A stretch of DNA of 64,000 nt from DASUFE01 sp036274675 (GCA_036274675.1 DASUFE010000088.1:31201-95200), one strand, 5' to 3'. Positions 8,508 through 17,897 are shown, counted from the stretch's first letter. The notes: generated by a model from the letters alone, not told the origin. Program-made: numbers and translations.

Positions 8508-10373
8508 TTGGCGGAAAAAGGCAACTCAATGAAGCTGCTGGCGGCAGCGATAGGTTTCGGCGTGCTGGCGGCGCTGCTGGCGGTATTTTATCTGAAGATG
8601 CGCGAAGCGGCGCTGCGCGCCAAGCTGACGCCGAACGAAGACATGATCGAGGTGGTGGTGGCCAAACGCGATCTGGTGAAGGGGACGGTGGTCGAGGCCG
8701 ACCCGAATAATTTCGCGAAACGCTTCATACCGAAGGCATATGCGTATCCCGACGTGATCACGGCCGATCAACTGCCCCAGGTCCAGGGTCAGAAGCTGGT
8801 GGAAAATCTGGGCGCCGGCAAGGCGCTGCTGCGCAGCTTTCTCGATGACCGGTTCCCTCGCGATTTTTCCGACACCATTCCCCTGAAGCGGCGCGCGATG
8901 ACAGTGCAGGTCGACGAGGTCAATTCGGTGAACGGCTTCATTCGCCCCGGCAACCGCATTGATATTATGGTAAGCCTGCCGGCGGGCGCCGCGGGAGAGC
9001 GGGCTTCGGACTCGGTCATTCCGGTGCTGGAAAACATCGAAGTGCTGGCGACCGGGCGCGACTCCGCCTATGAGTACGAAGAAAAAATGCGCCTGATCCA
9101 GGGCGGCGTCATGAATGCTCCGAGCAGCAACTTCACTTCCATAACCATCAACGTCACGCCGGAGCAGGCGGCGCTGGTGGAGACGGCGCAGGGCAAAGGC
9201 GATCTGGTGGCGCTGTTGCGCAATCGCATTGATACCAGCGGTTTCGGTTTCACGGAAGTGGTTCCGAGCGACCTCATGAACAACGCCGACAAGCTGGCCA
9301 AGGCGGCCGCGGCGCGCGCGTCGAACAACGGCGTTGAGAAACAGGGCCTGACGGTCGGCAAGGACGGCAGGATCCGCACCAAGGACGGCGTGGTGCTGAA
9401 GGACCAGAACCTGGTCGTCGGCGCGGACGGCACCATCCGCACCAAAGACGGCGTCGTGCTGTCGGGTCGCGGTCTGACGATCAATGAAAAAGGCGAACTC
9501 GTGACCGCGGACGGCACGGTGGTGGACAGCTCGAACCTCAAAGTCGCGGCTGACGGCACGATCATGACCAAGGACGGCAAGGTTCTCGATGGCGGCAAGC
9601 AGCCCTTGCTTGCCGCGGGCAAGGCCCTGGCCGGCACCGGCCTGAAGGTGGCGCCGGACGGTACGGTGACCGACAAGAACGGAAATGTGCTCGCAGGCGT
9701 GACCGTCGACAAGAACGGCAACGTCCTCAAGGACGGCAAGCTGCTGGCCGGCGTCAGGATCGATGCCAACGGCAACATGGTGGATGCGAACGGCAAGCCG
9801 GTGGTGGTCACGGAAAATGGAACCGTGCTGGCGGGTATGACCACGGACGCGAACGGCAACCTCGTGCATGTGCCCGGCGAAGCTCTCGCCAGCAAGGGCT
9901 TGAAAGTGGCGGCCGATGGTACGGTGACGGACAAGAACGGCAAGAAGCTTGCGGGCGTTACCGTCGACAAGGACGGCAAGGTCTACAAGGACGGCAAGCT
10001 GCTGGCGGGCGTCAGGATCGATGCCAACGGCAACATGGTCGATGAGAACGGCCAGCCGGTGGTGGTCACCGAGTCGGGTATTGTGATGAAGGGCGCGACT
10101 ACGAACGAGAAGGGCGAGATCGTACTCGCCGACGGCACCGTCGTTTCACCCAAGGATCTGGTTGTAAACGCGGACGGCACCGTTTCAACGAAGGACGGCC
10201 AGCAACTGGCCGGCATTACCGCCGACACCGGTGCGACCGCGGCGGTCGCGACAGTCTCCGTAACGGTGGATGCGACCGGCCAGCCAGTGCCTGGAGGCCG
10301 TTACGACTTCCTCGCGGGAGGGGTCAGCAAGGACGGCGTTGCAACGGTCAACAGCGTGCCGCTTGCGGACTGA
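8508..10373 (+). CDS. cpaB: CpaB/RcpC pilus assembly protein with long repeat extension
   Basis: 621 residues, about twice the family size. Residues about 8-28 form a membrane anchor. About 45-110 is a SAF domain (VVVAKRDLVKGTVV), and the RcpC-like region follows to about 260 (PGNRIDIMVSLPAG). From about 275 to 575 the protein is built of short repeats of the form DGTVTDKNG-LAGVTVDKNG. These include one 86-residue unit duplicated almost exactly (258-bp DNA period; GTCAGGATCGATGCCAACGG recurs at 9753 and 10011). CpaB links the secretin to the inner-membrane machine; the repeat tail may reach through the periplasm or bind cell wall or Ca2+. TTG 8508 follows AGGGGG; ATG 8529 is an alternative. 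Confidence 0.88.
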   Translation: MAEKGNSMKLLAAAIGFGVLAALLAVFYLKMREAALRAKLTPNEDMIEVVVAKRDLVKGTVVEADPNNFAKRFIPKAYAYPDVITADQLPQVQGQKLVENLGAGKALLRSFLDDRFPRDFSDTIPLKRRAMTVQVDEVNSVNGFIRPGNRIDIMVSLPAGAAGERASDSVIPVLENIEVLATGRDSAYEYEEKMRLIQGGVMNAPSSNFTSITINVTPEQAALVETAQGKGDLVALLRNRIDTSGFGFTEVVPSDLMNNADKLAKAAAARASNNGVEKQGLTVGKDGRIRTKDGVVLKDQNLVVGADGTIRTKDGVVLSGRGLTINEKGELVTADGTVVDSSNLKVAADGTIMTKDGKVLDGGKQPLLAAGKALAGTGLKVAPDGTVTDKNGNVLAGVTVDKNGNVLKDGKLLAGVRIDANGNMVDANGKPVVVTENGTVLAGMTTDANGNLVHVPGEALASKGLKVAADGTVTDKNGKKLAGVTVDKDGKVYKDGKLLAGVRIDANGNMVDENGQPVVVTESGIVMKGATTNEKGEIVLADGTVVSPKDLVVNADGTVSTKDGQQLAGITADTGATAAVATVSVTVDATGQPVPGGRYDFLAGGVSKDGVATVNSVPLAD

Positions 10374-10375
10374 GC

Positions 10376-11731
10376 ATGACGACAATGACAGTAAATAAAA
10401 TGAAGAGTGACCGGCTAATGAAAAACACAAACAAGATAAAAGAGCGCTGCCAGATTTTGCTGGCGCTGGTCCTGTGCGCCGTGTACGCGCAGGCGCTGGC
10501 GCAGGAAAGAATGGCCCTGTACGTCGGCGAGGTCAAGGTGATCCGGGTCGGCAGCGTCGACCGGGTGGCGGTCGGCAACGGCGACCTGCTCAGTACCTCG
10601 ATCCTCAAGAACGGGCAGCTGATCATACTTGCGGAAGCCGAAGGCGAAACCAAGCTGCATATCTGGACCACCGACCAGAAGGAACGCCAGATCAAGGTCC
10701 TGATCAGTAAAGGCGATGCGGGCCGCCAGGTCAGCGAAATCCAGTCGCTGTTGCGCGGTCTGCCCGGAGTTTCGGTGCGCATCGTGGGCGGGCGCCCGGT
10801 CATCGAGGGCACCGTCGACAGCGGCGGCTCCAGCCTGCTGGAAGCGATCGGCGGCATCTACAAGGACATGATCAACCTCACGAACCTGGCGCAGGTCGGC
10901 AACCAGAAGATGATCTACATGAATGTGCAGATCACCGAATTCAACACCAACCGGCTGTCCGAACTCGGCATCAACTGGTTGACCAACCTTAACGGACCCT
11001 CCGGCGGTTACGCGTCCGAAAATACGGACAACAGCAACTCCATCAGCGTATTGACCAACGCCGGGAATCCGCTCAGCGTGGCGCAAGGCGGCCCCATCAC
11101 CGCCAACCAGTCCTTGAATTATTTCGGCATCGCCACCGAGATAACCTCCAAGATCAACCTGGCGCTCAACAGCGGCGACGCGTTGCTGCTGGCTTCCCCG
11201 GTATTGAGCGCGCGCAGCGGCGGCGAAGCGGAATTTCTTTCCGGCGGCGAGGTGCCGATCCCGGTTTCCAACGGCCTTGGCGACACTTCGGTCGAATTCA
11301 AGGAATTCGGCATCATCCTGCGCATCAAGCCGCGCGCGGACAACGCCGGCAATATCGTGGCGGAAGTGGAAACGGAACTCAGCACGGTCGATGACTCACT
11401 CGCCGTCAACAACACTCCCGGTTTCCGCACTCGCAAGACCTCGACCGACGTCAGCCTGCGTAATGGTCAGACCCTGATCCTGTCGAAGCTGGTGTCCAAC
11501 GAAATTTCAAAAAACACGACCGGTATAATCGGTCTCAGCAAGATACCGATTCTCGGCGCCCTGTTCCGCTCCAGCAACTTCCGCAACGCCAAGTCCGAGC
11601 TGGTGATTTTCGTGACGCCGCAGATCATCGATTCCGACTCCGAAGTCAACCGGGAATCCATCGCGCGCGCCGAGGAGCTGAAGAACAAGTTCTTCGGAGC
11701 GGTAAAAAAAGACAAAGACATTCTGGACTGA
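10376..11731 (+). CDS. cpaC: Tad pilus secretin CpaC/RcpA
   Basis: Outer-membrane secretin ring through which the Flp pilus exits, about 451 residues. There is a signal peptide near residues 15-42 ending AQALAQE. The first domain (LYVGEVKVIRVGSVDRVAVG) is the pilus/BON-like N domain seen in CpaC, then the secretin core from about 175, ending in conserved strands such as GIIGLSKIPILGALFRS and SELVIFVTPQII. The start is uncertain; ATG 10418, just before the signal peptide, is a good alternative. It directly follows cpaB. Confidence 0.92.
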   Translation: MTTMTVNKMKSDRLMKNTNKIKERCQILLALVLCAVYAQALAQERMALYVGEVKVIRVGSVDRVAVGNGDLLSTSILKNGQLIILAEAEGETKLHIWTTDQKERQIKVLISKGDAGRQVSEIQSLLRGLPGVSVRIVGGRPVIEGTVDSGGSSLLEAIGGIYKDMINLTNLAQVGNQKMIYMNVQITEFNTNRLSELGINWLTNLNGPSGGYASENTDNSNSISVLTNAGNPLSVAQGGPITANQSLNYFGIATEITSKINLALNSGDALLLASPVLSARSGGEAEFLSGGEVPIPVSNGLGDTSVEFKEFGIILRIKPRADNAGNIVAEVETELSTVDDSLAVNNTPGFRTRKTSTDVSLRNGQTLILSKLVSNEISKNTTGIIGLSKIPILGALFRSSNFRNAKSELVIFVTPQIIDSDSEVNRESIARAEELKNKFFGAVKKDKDILD

Positions 11732-11744
11732 GCAGGAACCGCAT

Positions 11745-13463
11745 ATGTTTGACGTAATTTTAAAAACCGATGGCGGCAAGAAGACCGAGAAGATACGGTG
11801 CAATATCAACCATTGCACGATCGGCAAATCACGCGACAACCTGGTCCAGATCCGCGGCTGGCGCGTCGCGAACGTGCACGCCGAACTCGAACAGACTGAG
11901 AAAGGGATTTTCATCGTCGATAAAAGCGACGGCATCGGCCTGACGGTTAACGGCGAGCGCGCGAATTACTACGGACCCCTGCGCTCCTCTGATGAAATCG
12001 AGATCGGCAATTATTCGATCAAGGTGGGCTTGCGGGAGGCCGGGGACACGGCCGAGACCGGCGAACCGGAAGCCGCGGGCAAAAACGAAGGTCCCGACGT
12101 CACGCAGTCCCTGCTGCTCAAGACCATGATCGGCGTGCTGCGCCCGCATGCGGACGGCGCCGAAAGGTCTGACGTCACCATCATGAAAGAAAAGCGTTAT
12201 CTCTGGCGTAACCGCGTGCACCAGGAAATCCTGCGGCAGATGGACCTGCGCCGCACCGACGTGGGCACCATGAGCGAGCAGGAGCTGCGCGCCAGCGTCG
12301 AAGCGCTGGTAGCAGAGGTCGTCAAGGGCATGGATGCGCAGCTGCCCGCCGATATCGACCGCGAGAAGCTCAAGAAGGAAGTGCTCGACGAGGCGGTGGG
12401 CCTGGGGCCGCTGGAAGACCTGCTGGCGGACAAGGCAGTCACCGAAATAATGGTCAACAAGTTCGACGATATTTATATCGAGAAGGCGGGCAAATTGCAG
12501 AAGTCTGACGTCAGCTTCAGCAGCGACGACGCCGTCATGTCGGCCATCGAGCGTATCGTTTCCCCGCTGGGCCGCCGGATCGATGAAAGCTCGCCGATGG
12601 TGGACGCCCGCCTCAAGGATGGTTCGCGCGTCAACGCGATTATCCCGCCGCTGGCGTTGAGAGGTCCGTGCATCACCATCCGCAAATTCTCCGAGAAGAA
12701 GCTGACACACGAAGACTTGATCCGCTTCGGCTCGGCCAATGCAGCCATGGTTTCGATATTGAAAACGGCGGTCGAGCAGCGCTGCAACGTCATCATCTCG
12801 GGCGGTACCGGTTCGGGCAAGACCACTCTGCTTAATATTTTGTCGAATTTCATACCGCCGGACGAACGCGTGATCACCGTGGAAGATGCGGCCGAGCTGA
12901 AGCTCAACCAGCCGCATGTCATTGCGCTGGAAGCGCGGCCGCCAAACCTGGAAGGCAAGGGCGCGGTGCCGATCCGCGACCTGGTGAAGAACTGCCTGCG
13001 CATGCGCCCCGACCGCATCGTGGTCGGGGAGTGCCGCGGCGGCGAGGCGCTGGACATGCTGCAGGCAATGAACACCGGCCATGACGGCTCGCTGACCACG
13101 GCGCACGCCAATACCCCGCGCGACTGCATATCGCGCCTCGAAGTCATGGTGCTGATGGCCGGCATGGACCTGCCGGTGCGCGCGATTCGCGAACAGGTCG
13201 CCTCCGCCGTCGACATCATCGTGCAGCAGACGCGTTTTTCGGACGGCAGCCGCCGCATCACGCACATTTCGGAAGTCACCGGCGTCGAGGGTGGTAGCGG
13301 TATCGTCCAGATGAACGACATCTTTCTGTACAAGCAGAAGGGGTTCGACAGCAACGGCAAGGTCAAGGGCGAGTACGTCGCTACCGGCCAGGTACCGCAG
13401 TTCTATGAAGAGCTGCGCGAGCGCGGCATCAAGGTCGATATGAGCGTATTTGGAGCAAACTGA
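11745..13463 (+). CDS. cpaF: Tad secretion ATPase CpaF/TadA with N-terminal FHA domain
   Basis: Hexameric motor ATPase for pilus polymerisation, 572 residues. The first 100 residues form a forkhead-associated domain: GKSRDNLVQI, NVHAELE and the strand NGERANYYGPL, which binds phosphothreonine in other proteins. The CpaF core begins near residue 150. Walker A GGTGSGKTT is near 353-361. The Asp-box and His-box follow, with RIVVGECRGGEALDML and TTAHANTP. The fusion suggests regulation by Ser/Thr phosphorylation. The stop overlaps the tadB start (TGATG). Confidence 0.95.
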   Translation: MFDVILKTDGGKKTEKIRCNINHCTIGKSRDNLVQIRGWRVANVHAELEQTEKGIFIVDKSDGIGLTVNGERANYYGPLRSSDEIEIGNYSIKVGLREAGDTAETGEPEAAGKNEGPDVTQSLLLKTMIGVLRPHADGAERSDVTIMKEKRYLWRNRVHQEILRQMDLRRTDVGTMSEQELRASVEALVAEVVKGMDAQLPADIDREKLKKEVLDEAVGLGPLEDLLADKAVTEIMVNKFDDIYIEKAGKLQKSDVSFSSDDAVMSAIERIVSPLGRRIDESSPMVDARLKDGSRVNAIIPPLALRGPCITIRKFSEKKLTHEDLIRFGSANAAMVSILKTAVEQRCNVIISGGTGSGKTTLLNILSNFIPPDERVITVEDAAELKLNQPHVIALEARPPNLEGKGAVPIRDLVKNCLRMRPDRIVVGECRGGEALDMLQAMNTGHDGSLTTAHANTPRDCISRLEVMVLMAGMDLPVRAIREQVASAVDIIVQQTRFSDGSRRITHISEVTGVEGGSGIVQMNDIFLYKQKGFDSNGKVKGEYVATGQVPQFYEELRERGIKVDMSVFGAN

Positions 13464-14344
13464 TGCTGGCCGGGTTACTGAACATTCTGTCTCCCTTTCT
13501 GTTGACCCTGGTCGCGGCGCTGACCTTTGTCGCGGTGGCGACGATCAGCTGGTTTGCACTGCGCGCGGGCCGTCACTTCTGGGAAGATTACGAGTCGGTA
13601 TTCAAGGAAACCGCGAGCAGCAATCTGGCCGATATGTTCCTGTTCGTCGATCCGCAGCGGCTGTTTTTCTTCAACATCCTGATCAATATCATCGCGCCGC
13701 TGCTGGTCTGGGCGCTGACCGGCAATCTGCTGTACGGACTGATCACGCTCGGCGGCACCCTGTTCCTGCCGTTCTATGCTTACGCCATCATCCGCAAGCG
13801 CAGATTTAAGGCTTTCGAAAAACAGTTGCCGGATGCCCTGACCATGATCGCCGGCGCGCTGAAAGCGGGGGCCAGCATCAATATGGCTCTGGAAAGTCTG
13901 GTCAAGGAACAGCCCGCGCCGCTGTCCCAGGAGTTCCAGCTGTTCCTGCGCGAGCAACGCATCGGCGTCGATTTCAGCCGTTCGCTGCAGAACATGGAAC
14001 AGCGGCTACCGATCCCCGACTTCCAGATGTTCGCTTCCGCACTGCGGATCGCGCGCGAGATCGGCGGCAACCTGGCCGAGATACTGGAGCGGCTGAGCGA
14101 TACCTTGCGCCGCAAGGCGACCATGGAAGGGAAAATCGACGCGTTGACGGCGCAGGGACGCATGCAGGGCTACGTGATGACGGGTCTGCCGGTATTGCTT
14201 GGATTCCTGCTGTATCTGCTGGAGCCGGAGGCAATGAGCAAACTGTTTACCGACAAGGCCGGCTGGATCACGCTCGGAGTCGCCATCACCATGGAAATCA
14301 TGGGCTACATCTTTATCAGTAAGATAACGGCGATTGATGTATGA
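13463..14344 (+). CDS. tadB: Tad inner-membrane platform protein TadB
   Basis: 293 residues. A GspF/T2SSF domain (about 125-260) contains QLPDALTMIAGALKAGASI and the membrane spans VMTGLPVLLGFLLYLLEP and LGVAITMEIMGYIF. Two N-terminal hydrophobic segments precede it. It forms with TadC the platform on which the CpaF motor acts. It is translationally coupled to cpaF by a 1-bp overlap. Confidence 0.93.
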   Translation: MLAGLLNILSPFLLTLVAALTFVAVATISWFALRAGRHFWEDYESVFKETASSNLADMFLFVDPQRLFFFNILINIIAPLLVWALTGNLLYGLITLGGTLFLPFYAYAIIRKRRFKAFEKQLPDALTMIAGALKAGASINMALESLVKEQPAPLSQEFQLFLREQRIGVDFSRSLQNMEQRLPIPDFQMFASALRIAREIGGNLAEILERLSDTLRRKATMEGKIDALTAQGRMQGYVMTGLPVLLGFLLYLLEPEAMSKLFTDKAGWITLGVAITMEIMGYIFISKITAIDV

Positions 14345-14354
14345 CGAGGGCCGC

Positions 14355-15239
14355 ATGATCGAATTGTTCCTGTACTTATCCGCGATTTTCGCCGGCGCCA
14401 GTATCGGCTCCTTCATCCTGCTCGCCCGCTTCGTTGATATCAAGGTTCCCGAGGAAGACCGTTCCTACATGGACCCGTTGCCGCCGGGGCTGCGCATACT
14501 CTGGGGGCCGATCCAGGTCGTCGCCTATTATCTGGTGTCGAATTTTTCCAACTCCTACCTGGACAGCGTCGACAAAAAGCTGCAGCAAACCGGCGTCGGG
14601 TACGTATTAACGGCCGAACAATTCGTGGCTCTGCGCTTCGTCAGCGCCATGATCTGCTTTCTGCTGGCGCTGCTGTTGATCGCTTCCCTGGCTCCGGAAA
14701 AAGGCAAACTGTCGATGCTGCTGCTGGCCCCGGTGCTCGGTTACATGTTCCCGCTGGTCTGGCTGTCGGATTCGCGCAAGCGGCGCGAGAAAGCCGTGGT
14801 CCGCGCGTTGCCGGTATATCTGGATTTCATCACCATGGCGGTGGAAGCCGGTCTGAATCTGACCGGCGCCCTGCAGCAGGCGATGCAGAAGGGCCCGAAA
14901 GGACCCTTGCGCAACGAATTCGGCGTGGTGCTGCGAGACCTGCGCGCCGGCATTACTCGCGCGGATGCCTTGCGCCGCATGTCGGACCGGTTGCAGGTGA
15001 GCGATATCACGGGTTTCGTGAACGCGATGATCCAGGCGGAGCGCATGGGCGCCAGCCTCGCGGCGGCGCTGCGCCTGCAATCGGAGCAGCGGCGTAACGA
15101 ACGCTTCCAGCGCGCCGAAAAGATGGCGATGCAGGCGCCGGTCAAACTGATCTTCCCCCTGATCGTCTTTATCTTCCCGGTCACGTTCATCGTACTCGGG
15201 TTCCCGATCGTGATGAAGTTCCTGGCGCAGTCGCATTGA
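14355..15239 (+). CDS. tadC: Tad inner-membrane platform protein TadC
   Basis: About 294 residues with N-terminal spans (LYLSAIFAGASIGSFILLA), a middle pair, a T2SSF domain near 150-270 (ALPVYLDFITMAVEAGLNLT) and a final span IFPVTFIVLGFPIVMKF. I start at ATG 14355, which has GAGGG 5 nt upstream. Earlier TTG/ATG codons overlap the end of tadB. Partner of TadB. Confidence 0.93.
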   Translation: MIELFLYLSAIFAGASIGSFILLARFVDIKVPEEDRSYMDPLPPGLRILWGPIQVVAYYLVSNFSNSYLDSVDKKLQQTGVGYVLTAEQFVALRFVSAMICFLLALLLIASLAPEKGKLSMLLLAPVLGYMFPLVWLSDSRKRREKAVVRALPVYLDFITMAVEAGLNLTGALQQAMQKGPKGPLRNEFGVVLRDLRAGITRADALRRMSDRLQVSDITGFVNAMIQAERMGASLAAALRLQSEQRRNERFQRAEKMAMQAPVKLIFPLIVFIFPVTFIVLGFPIVMKFLAQSH

Positions 15240-15240
15240 G

Positions 15241-15609
15241 ATGCGCGCAGGCCGGCTGTATCTGCTCCGGGAGGAATCGCCGATCCTGTTGATCGAAGAC
15301 GTAATGCTGACCGGATCCGTATGGGAACGCATGCGAGGTTTACTCCGGCGGCCCCCGCTGCGCGAGCGCGAGGCGCTGCTGATCGACCGTTGCGCTTCGG
15401 TGCATACCTGGGGCATGCGGTATCCGCTGGACCTGGCTTTCATGGACCGGAAATGGAAGATCAGGAAACTGGCGCGCGACGTGCGGCCCTGGCGCATGGC
15501 CTGGTGCCGCGCCGCCGCCGTCACCTTGGAAATGCAGGCGGGAACGATCGATCGCCTGAAGCTTGAAACGGGGATGCAACTGGTATGGCAAGAATCCGCA
15601 CAAAAGTAA
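15241..15609 (+). CDS. DUF192 family protein
   Basis: 122 residues. The signature is RMRGLLRRPPLREREALLI followed by CASVHTWGMRYPLDLAFMD, the conserved HTxxMxxPID-type motif of DUF192. No signal peptide is seen, unlike many members. Family function is not established. It sits 2 nt after tadC and overlaps the TPR gene, so it is co-expressed with the pilus genes. Confidence 0.85.
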   Translation: MRAGRLYLLREESPILLIEDVMLTGSVWERMRGLLRRPPLREREALLIDRCASVHTWGMRYPLDLAFMDRKWKIRKLARDVRPWRMAWCRAAAVTLEMQAGTIDRLKLETGMQLVWQESAQK

Positions 15610-16082
15610 TCGTATTGGTCATTATGGCCGCCGCCCTCGCGTCCTGCGGCGACGCCGTGAAAAAAAATGATTTGATGGTGTTGCAGGCTTCCGCCGCCAA
15701 AGCCTACGCCGAGGGAGACTGGCGCGCGGCTGAAAAGTATTTCAAGACGCTGACCGAGCGCGTGCCCGAAGAAGGCGAGTTCTGGTTCCGGCTGGGTAAC
15801 GTATATGCGCGCTTGCAGCGGCCGGAAGATGCAGTGGCCGCCTACAAGGAGGCATTGCTGCGCCAGAATGTGAAATCCAAGAGCTGGCATAACATGGGGA
15901 TCGTCTATTTGCGTCAGGCCGCCAACGCCTTCACGCAGATGCTGACCGGGATGACGCCGGAAGACCCCCTGTTCGAGCGCGCGACTATGCTGAACGATGC
16001 GGTTCTGAAAATATTGAACGATATCGATACGCAATCAGCACCGGCGGAAACTCCGCCGGTCGCGACGCCTGAACTGCAATGA
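15585..16082 (+). CDS. TPR lipoprotein of the Tad locus (TadD-like)
   Basis: 165 residues. The signal peptide ends in the lipobox LASC-G, so it is an outer- or inner-membrane-anchored lipoprotein. Tetratricopeptide repeats follow (AYAEGDWRAAEKYFKTLTER and FWFRLGNVYARLQRPEDAV), then a Pro-rich tail. Short TPR lipoproteins such as TadD act as pilotins or assembly factors for the Tad secretin; the same role is inferred here. It overlaps the genes on both sides. Confidence 0.8.
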   Translation: MARIRTKVIVLVIMAAALASCGDAVKKNDLMVLQASAAKAYAEGDWRAAEKYFKTLTERVPEEGEFWFRLGNVYARLQRPEDAVAAYKEALLRQNVKSKSWHNMGIVYLRQAANAFTQMLTGMTPEDPLFERATMLNDAVLKILNDIDTQSAPAETPPVATPELQ

Positions 16083-16849
16083 ACAAAGCATCGGACAGTG
16101 GATCAAGCCAGCGCGGCCAGGCGATGGTCGAGACCGTCATTATATTGCCGGTGTTGCTGCTGCTGGTGCTGGGCGCGCTGCAGTTCGCGTTGATTTACCA
16201 CGCCAAGATTACCCTGAATTACGCGACCTTCGAGGCCGCGCGCGCGGGCGCCCTGAATTATGGCAGTCGCCGCGCCATGGAATACGCGCTTGCGCGCGGA
16301 CTGATGCCCCTCTATACCTCGGTACGGCCCGGCGACTCGGATCTCGACAAGATGGGGATCGTGAAGGATACCTACAACCGCGTCATGGACGAAATCAACG
16401 GCGCGGATCCCGACGTCCCGGACGACCCAAGCGACAAGATCGTCTGCATACAGCGCCTGAATCCTGATAACGCCGCGTTCACCGCGCACGGCGTCAACAT
16501 GGGGGGTGTGCTGCCGGATCCGATCATCCCGAACGACAATCTGCTCTTCCGCTCGACCGATACCAATGGTTCCGATGTCAGCATCCAGGAAGCGAACCTG
16601 CTGAAGATCAAAGTTACCTATTGCTATAGCATGATCGTGCCATTTATCAGCAGCCTTATTCAGAAGCTGATGCTGGGCTCCTCCGATTCCGACGATCCCG
16701 ATATACCGAAGGACTGGGTCACACCGACCGGCCTTGGCGACTTCAGGGAGGACTGCTACGCGGACCAGCGCTTTCCCATTGAAGCATTCAGCATCGTGCG
16801 CATGCAGACACCGGTATTTAACGACTATTTCAGAAGCGATTGTGGGTGA
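16079..16849 (+). CDS. tadE: TadE-family pseudopilin
   Basis: 256 residues. SSQRGQAMVETVIILPVLLL is a typical TadE N-terminus (RGQAMVE, cleavable Gly, Glu). Next comes YHAKITLNYATFEAARAGAL, the TadE motif with the AxxEAARAGA pattern. The exported C-terminal part has four Cys that could form disulfides. Start and upstream stop overlap (ATGA). Confidence 0.87.
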   Translation: MNKASDSGSSQRGQAMVETVIILPVLLLLVLGALQFALIYHAKITLNYATFEAARAGALNYGSRRAMEYALARGLMPLYTSVRPGDSDLDKMGIVKDTYNRVMDEINGADPDVPDDPSDKIVCIQRLNPDNAAFTAHGVNMGGVLPDPIIPNDNLLFRSTDTNGSDVSIQEANLLKIKVTYCYSMIVPFISSLIQKLMLGSSDSDDPDIPKDWVTPTGLGDFREDCYADQRFPIEAFSIVRMQTPVFNDYFRSDCG

Positions 16850-16852
16850 CCT

Positions 16853-17839
16853 ATGAGTATGCGATATCTGTTTGTTTTTTTTATGCTGTGCTTCGTAGCG
16901 CCTGGAGCCCGTGCCGCGACCTGTCCTACTCTTATTTTTCCCGTTCTCAGCACTTGTCCGGGTACTAATTGCAACATTAACTTCGATGTACGTCCGAACG
17001 GGACTGCACGTCTGCTGAAAGACAATAAATACGGCAGTCAATTGCTCATCAAATTCGGCGAGCAGAGCATATTTGATCTGGGCGACAACGGGCGACTCAA
17101 TTTCGGCACGAGCGGGGGAACACAGGCCGTTACGATCGATGACTCGGGAACGCTCTTCTGCACGTCTTTTCCCGCCGGCAACAATCCTTACACGGTGGAC
17201 ATGACGGCCGGGGGATGGCTGTTTTTTTCCGGGAATAATCGATTTGATCTCAATACCCATAATATTTTTTCCCTGGGCGGCTTTTCGAAAATCGATGGTC
17301 GGCTTGATATCCAGAGCGACGGCACGGTCGGCGTGGGCTCAGTCGGCGAAATGGCGTTGCCCAACGTCGATATCGACGCGGCAAAAGGGATTACGATCAG
17401 CGCCAAGGGCGATGTCCAGATCGGCTATCTGCAAAATCAGGGAACGCCCGCGAGTAACCAGGGCATCATTATTAATGCCGACGGTGACGTGACTATCGAT
17501 ACCGTGGACAGCAACGACGATTTCAGCGTGACAGCCGGCGGCGATATCAGCATCGGGGAAATCAGGAACGCGGATTCCATTTCGCTGGCGATTTCACCGC
17601 CGGGAGCGGGCGTCATCAGGATTGCCGGCAAGCAGACGACCGATAACCCGGTGATATGCGCAGCCACGGACGATTGCAACGGTTTTACACCGGACGGCAA
17701 CTCGGGCGGGGATAGTTGCAATACGGTCAATTCGGACCCCAACGCGCCGAACAACTGTGGCGGCGGCGCCGCCGACCCTGGATTCCTGCTGCTGTGCGCC
17801 GCGGCGCTGTTCGGCCGCCGGCGCAGCCATCGCGCATAA
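16853..17839 (+). CDS. Secreted repeat protein with C-terminal sorting-like signal
   Basis: 328 residues. Signal peptide ends PGARAATC. The body reads like a right-handed beta-helix: short turns such as DIDAAKGITISAKGDVQIG and NADGDVTIDTVDSND recur about every 20 residues. The C-terminus has a Gly-rich linker (NNCGGGAADPG), one hydrophobic segment (FLLLCAAALFG) and a basic end RRRSHRA. That tripartite layout resembles GlyGly-CTERM/MYXO-CTERM sorting tags processed by rhomboid-type proteases. It closes the Tad operon and may be a surface adhesin or pilus-associated protein. Confidence 0.7.
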   Translation: MSMRYLFVFFMLCFVAPGARAATCPTLIFPVLSTCPGTNCNINFDVRPNGTARLLKDNKYGSQLLIKFGEQSIFDLGDNGRLNFGTSGGTQAVTIDDSGTLFCTSFPAGNNPYTVDMTAGGWLFFSGNNRFDLNTHNIFSLGGFSKIDGRLDIQSDGTVGVGSVGEMALPNVDIDAAKGITISAKGDVQIGYLQNQGTPASNQGIIINADGDVTIDTVDSNDDFSVTAGGDISIGEIRNADSISLAISPPGAGVIRIAGKQTTDNPVICAATDDCNGFTPDGNSGGDSCNTVNSDPNAPNNCGGGAADPGFLLLCAAALFGRRRSHRA

Positions 17840-17868
17840 AAATCAGCGTGTGGACTGAGCACGGACTG

Positions 17869-17897
17869 TTCACCTGTGCTTGGGCGGTCTGTATAAT
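17869..17897 (+). promoter_or_regulatory. Sigma70 promoter upstream of the cytochrome c5 gene
   Basis: TTCACC and a perfect TATAAT are separated by 17 bp, about 78 bp before the GTG start. Confidence 0.65.

Noticed and set aside
9645..10153. The 86-residue duplication in CpaB as an assembly error
   Set aside because: The two copies differ at many codons, so it is a real, diverged duplication.
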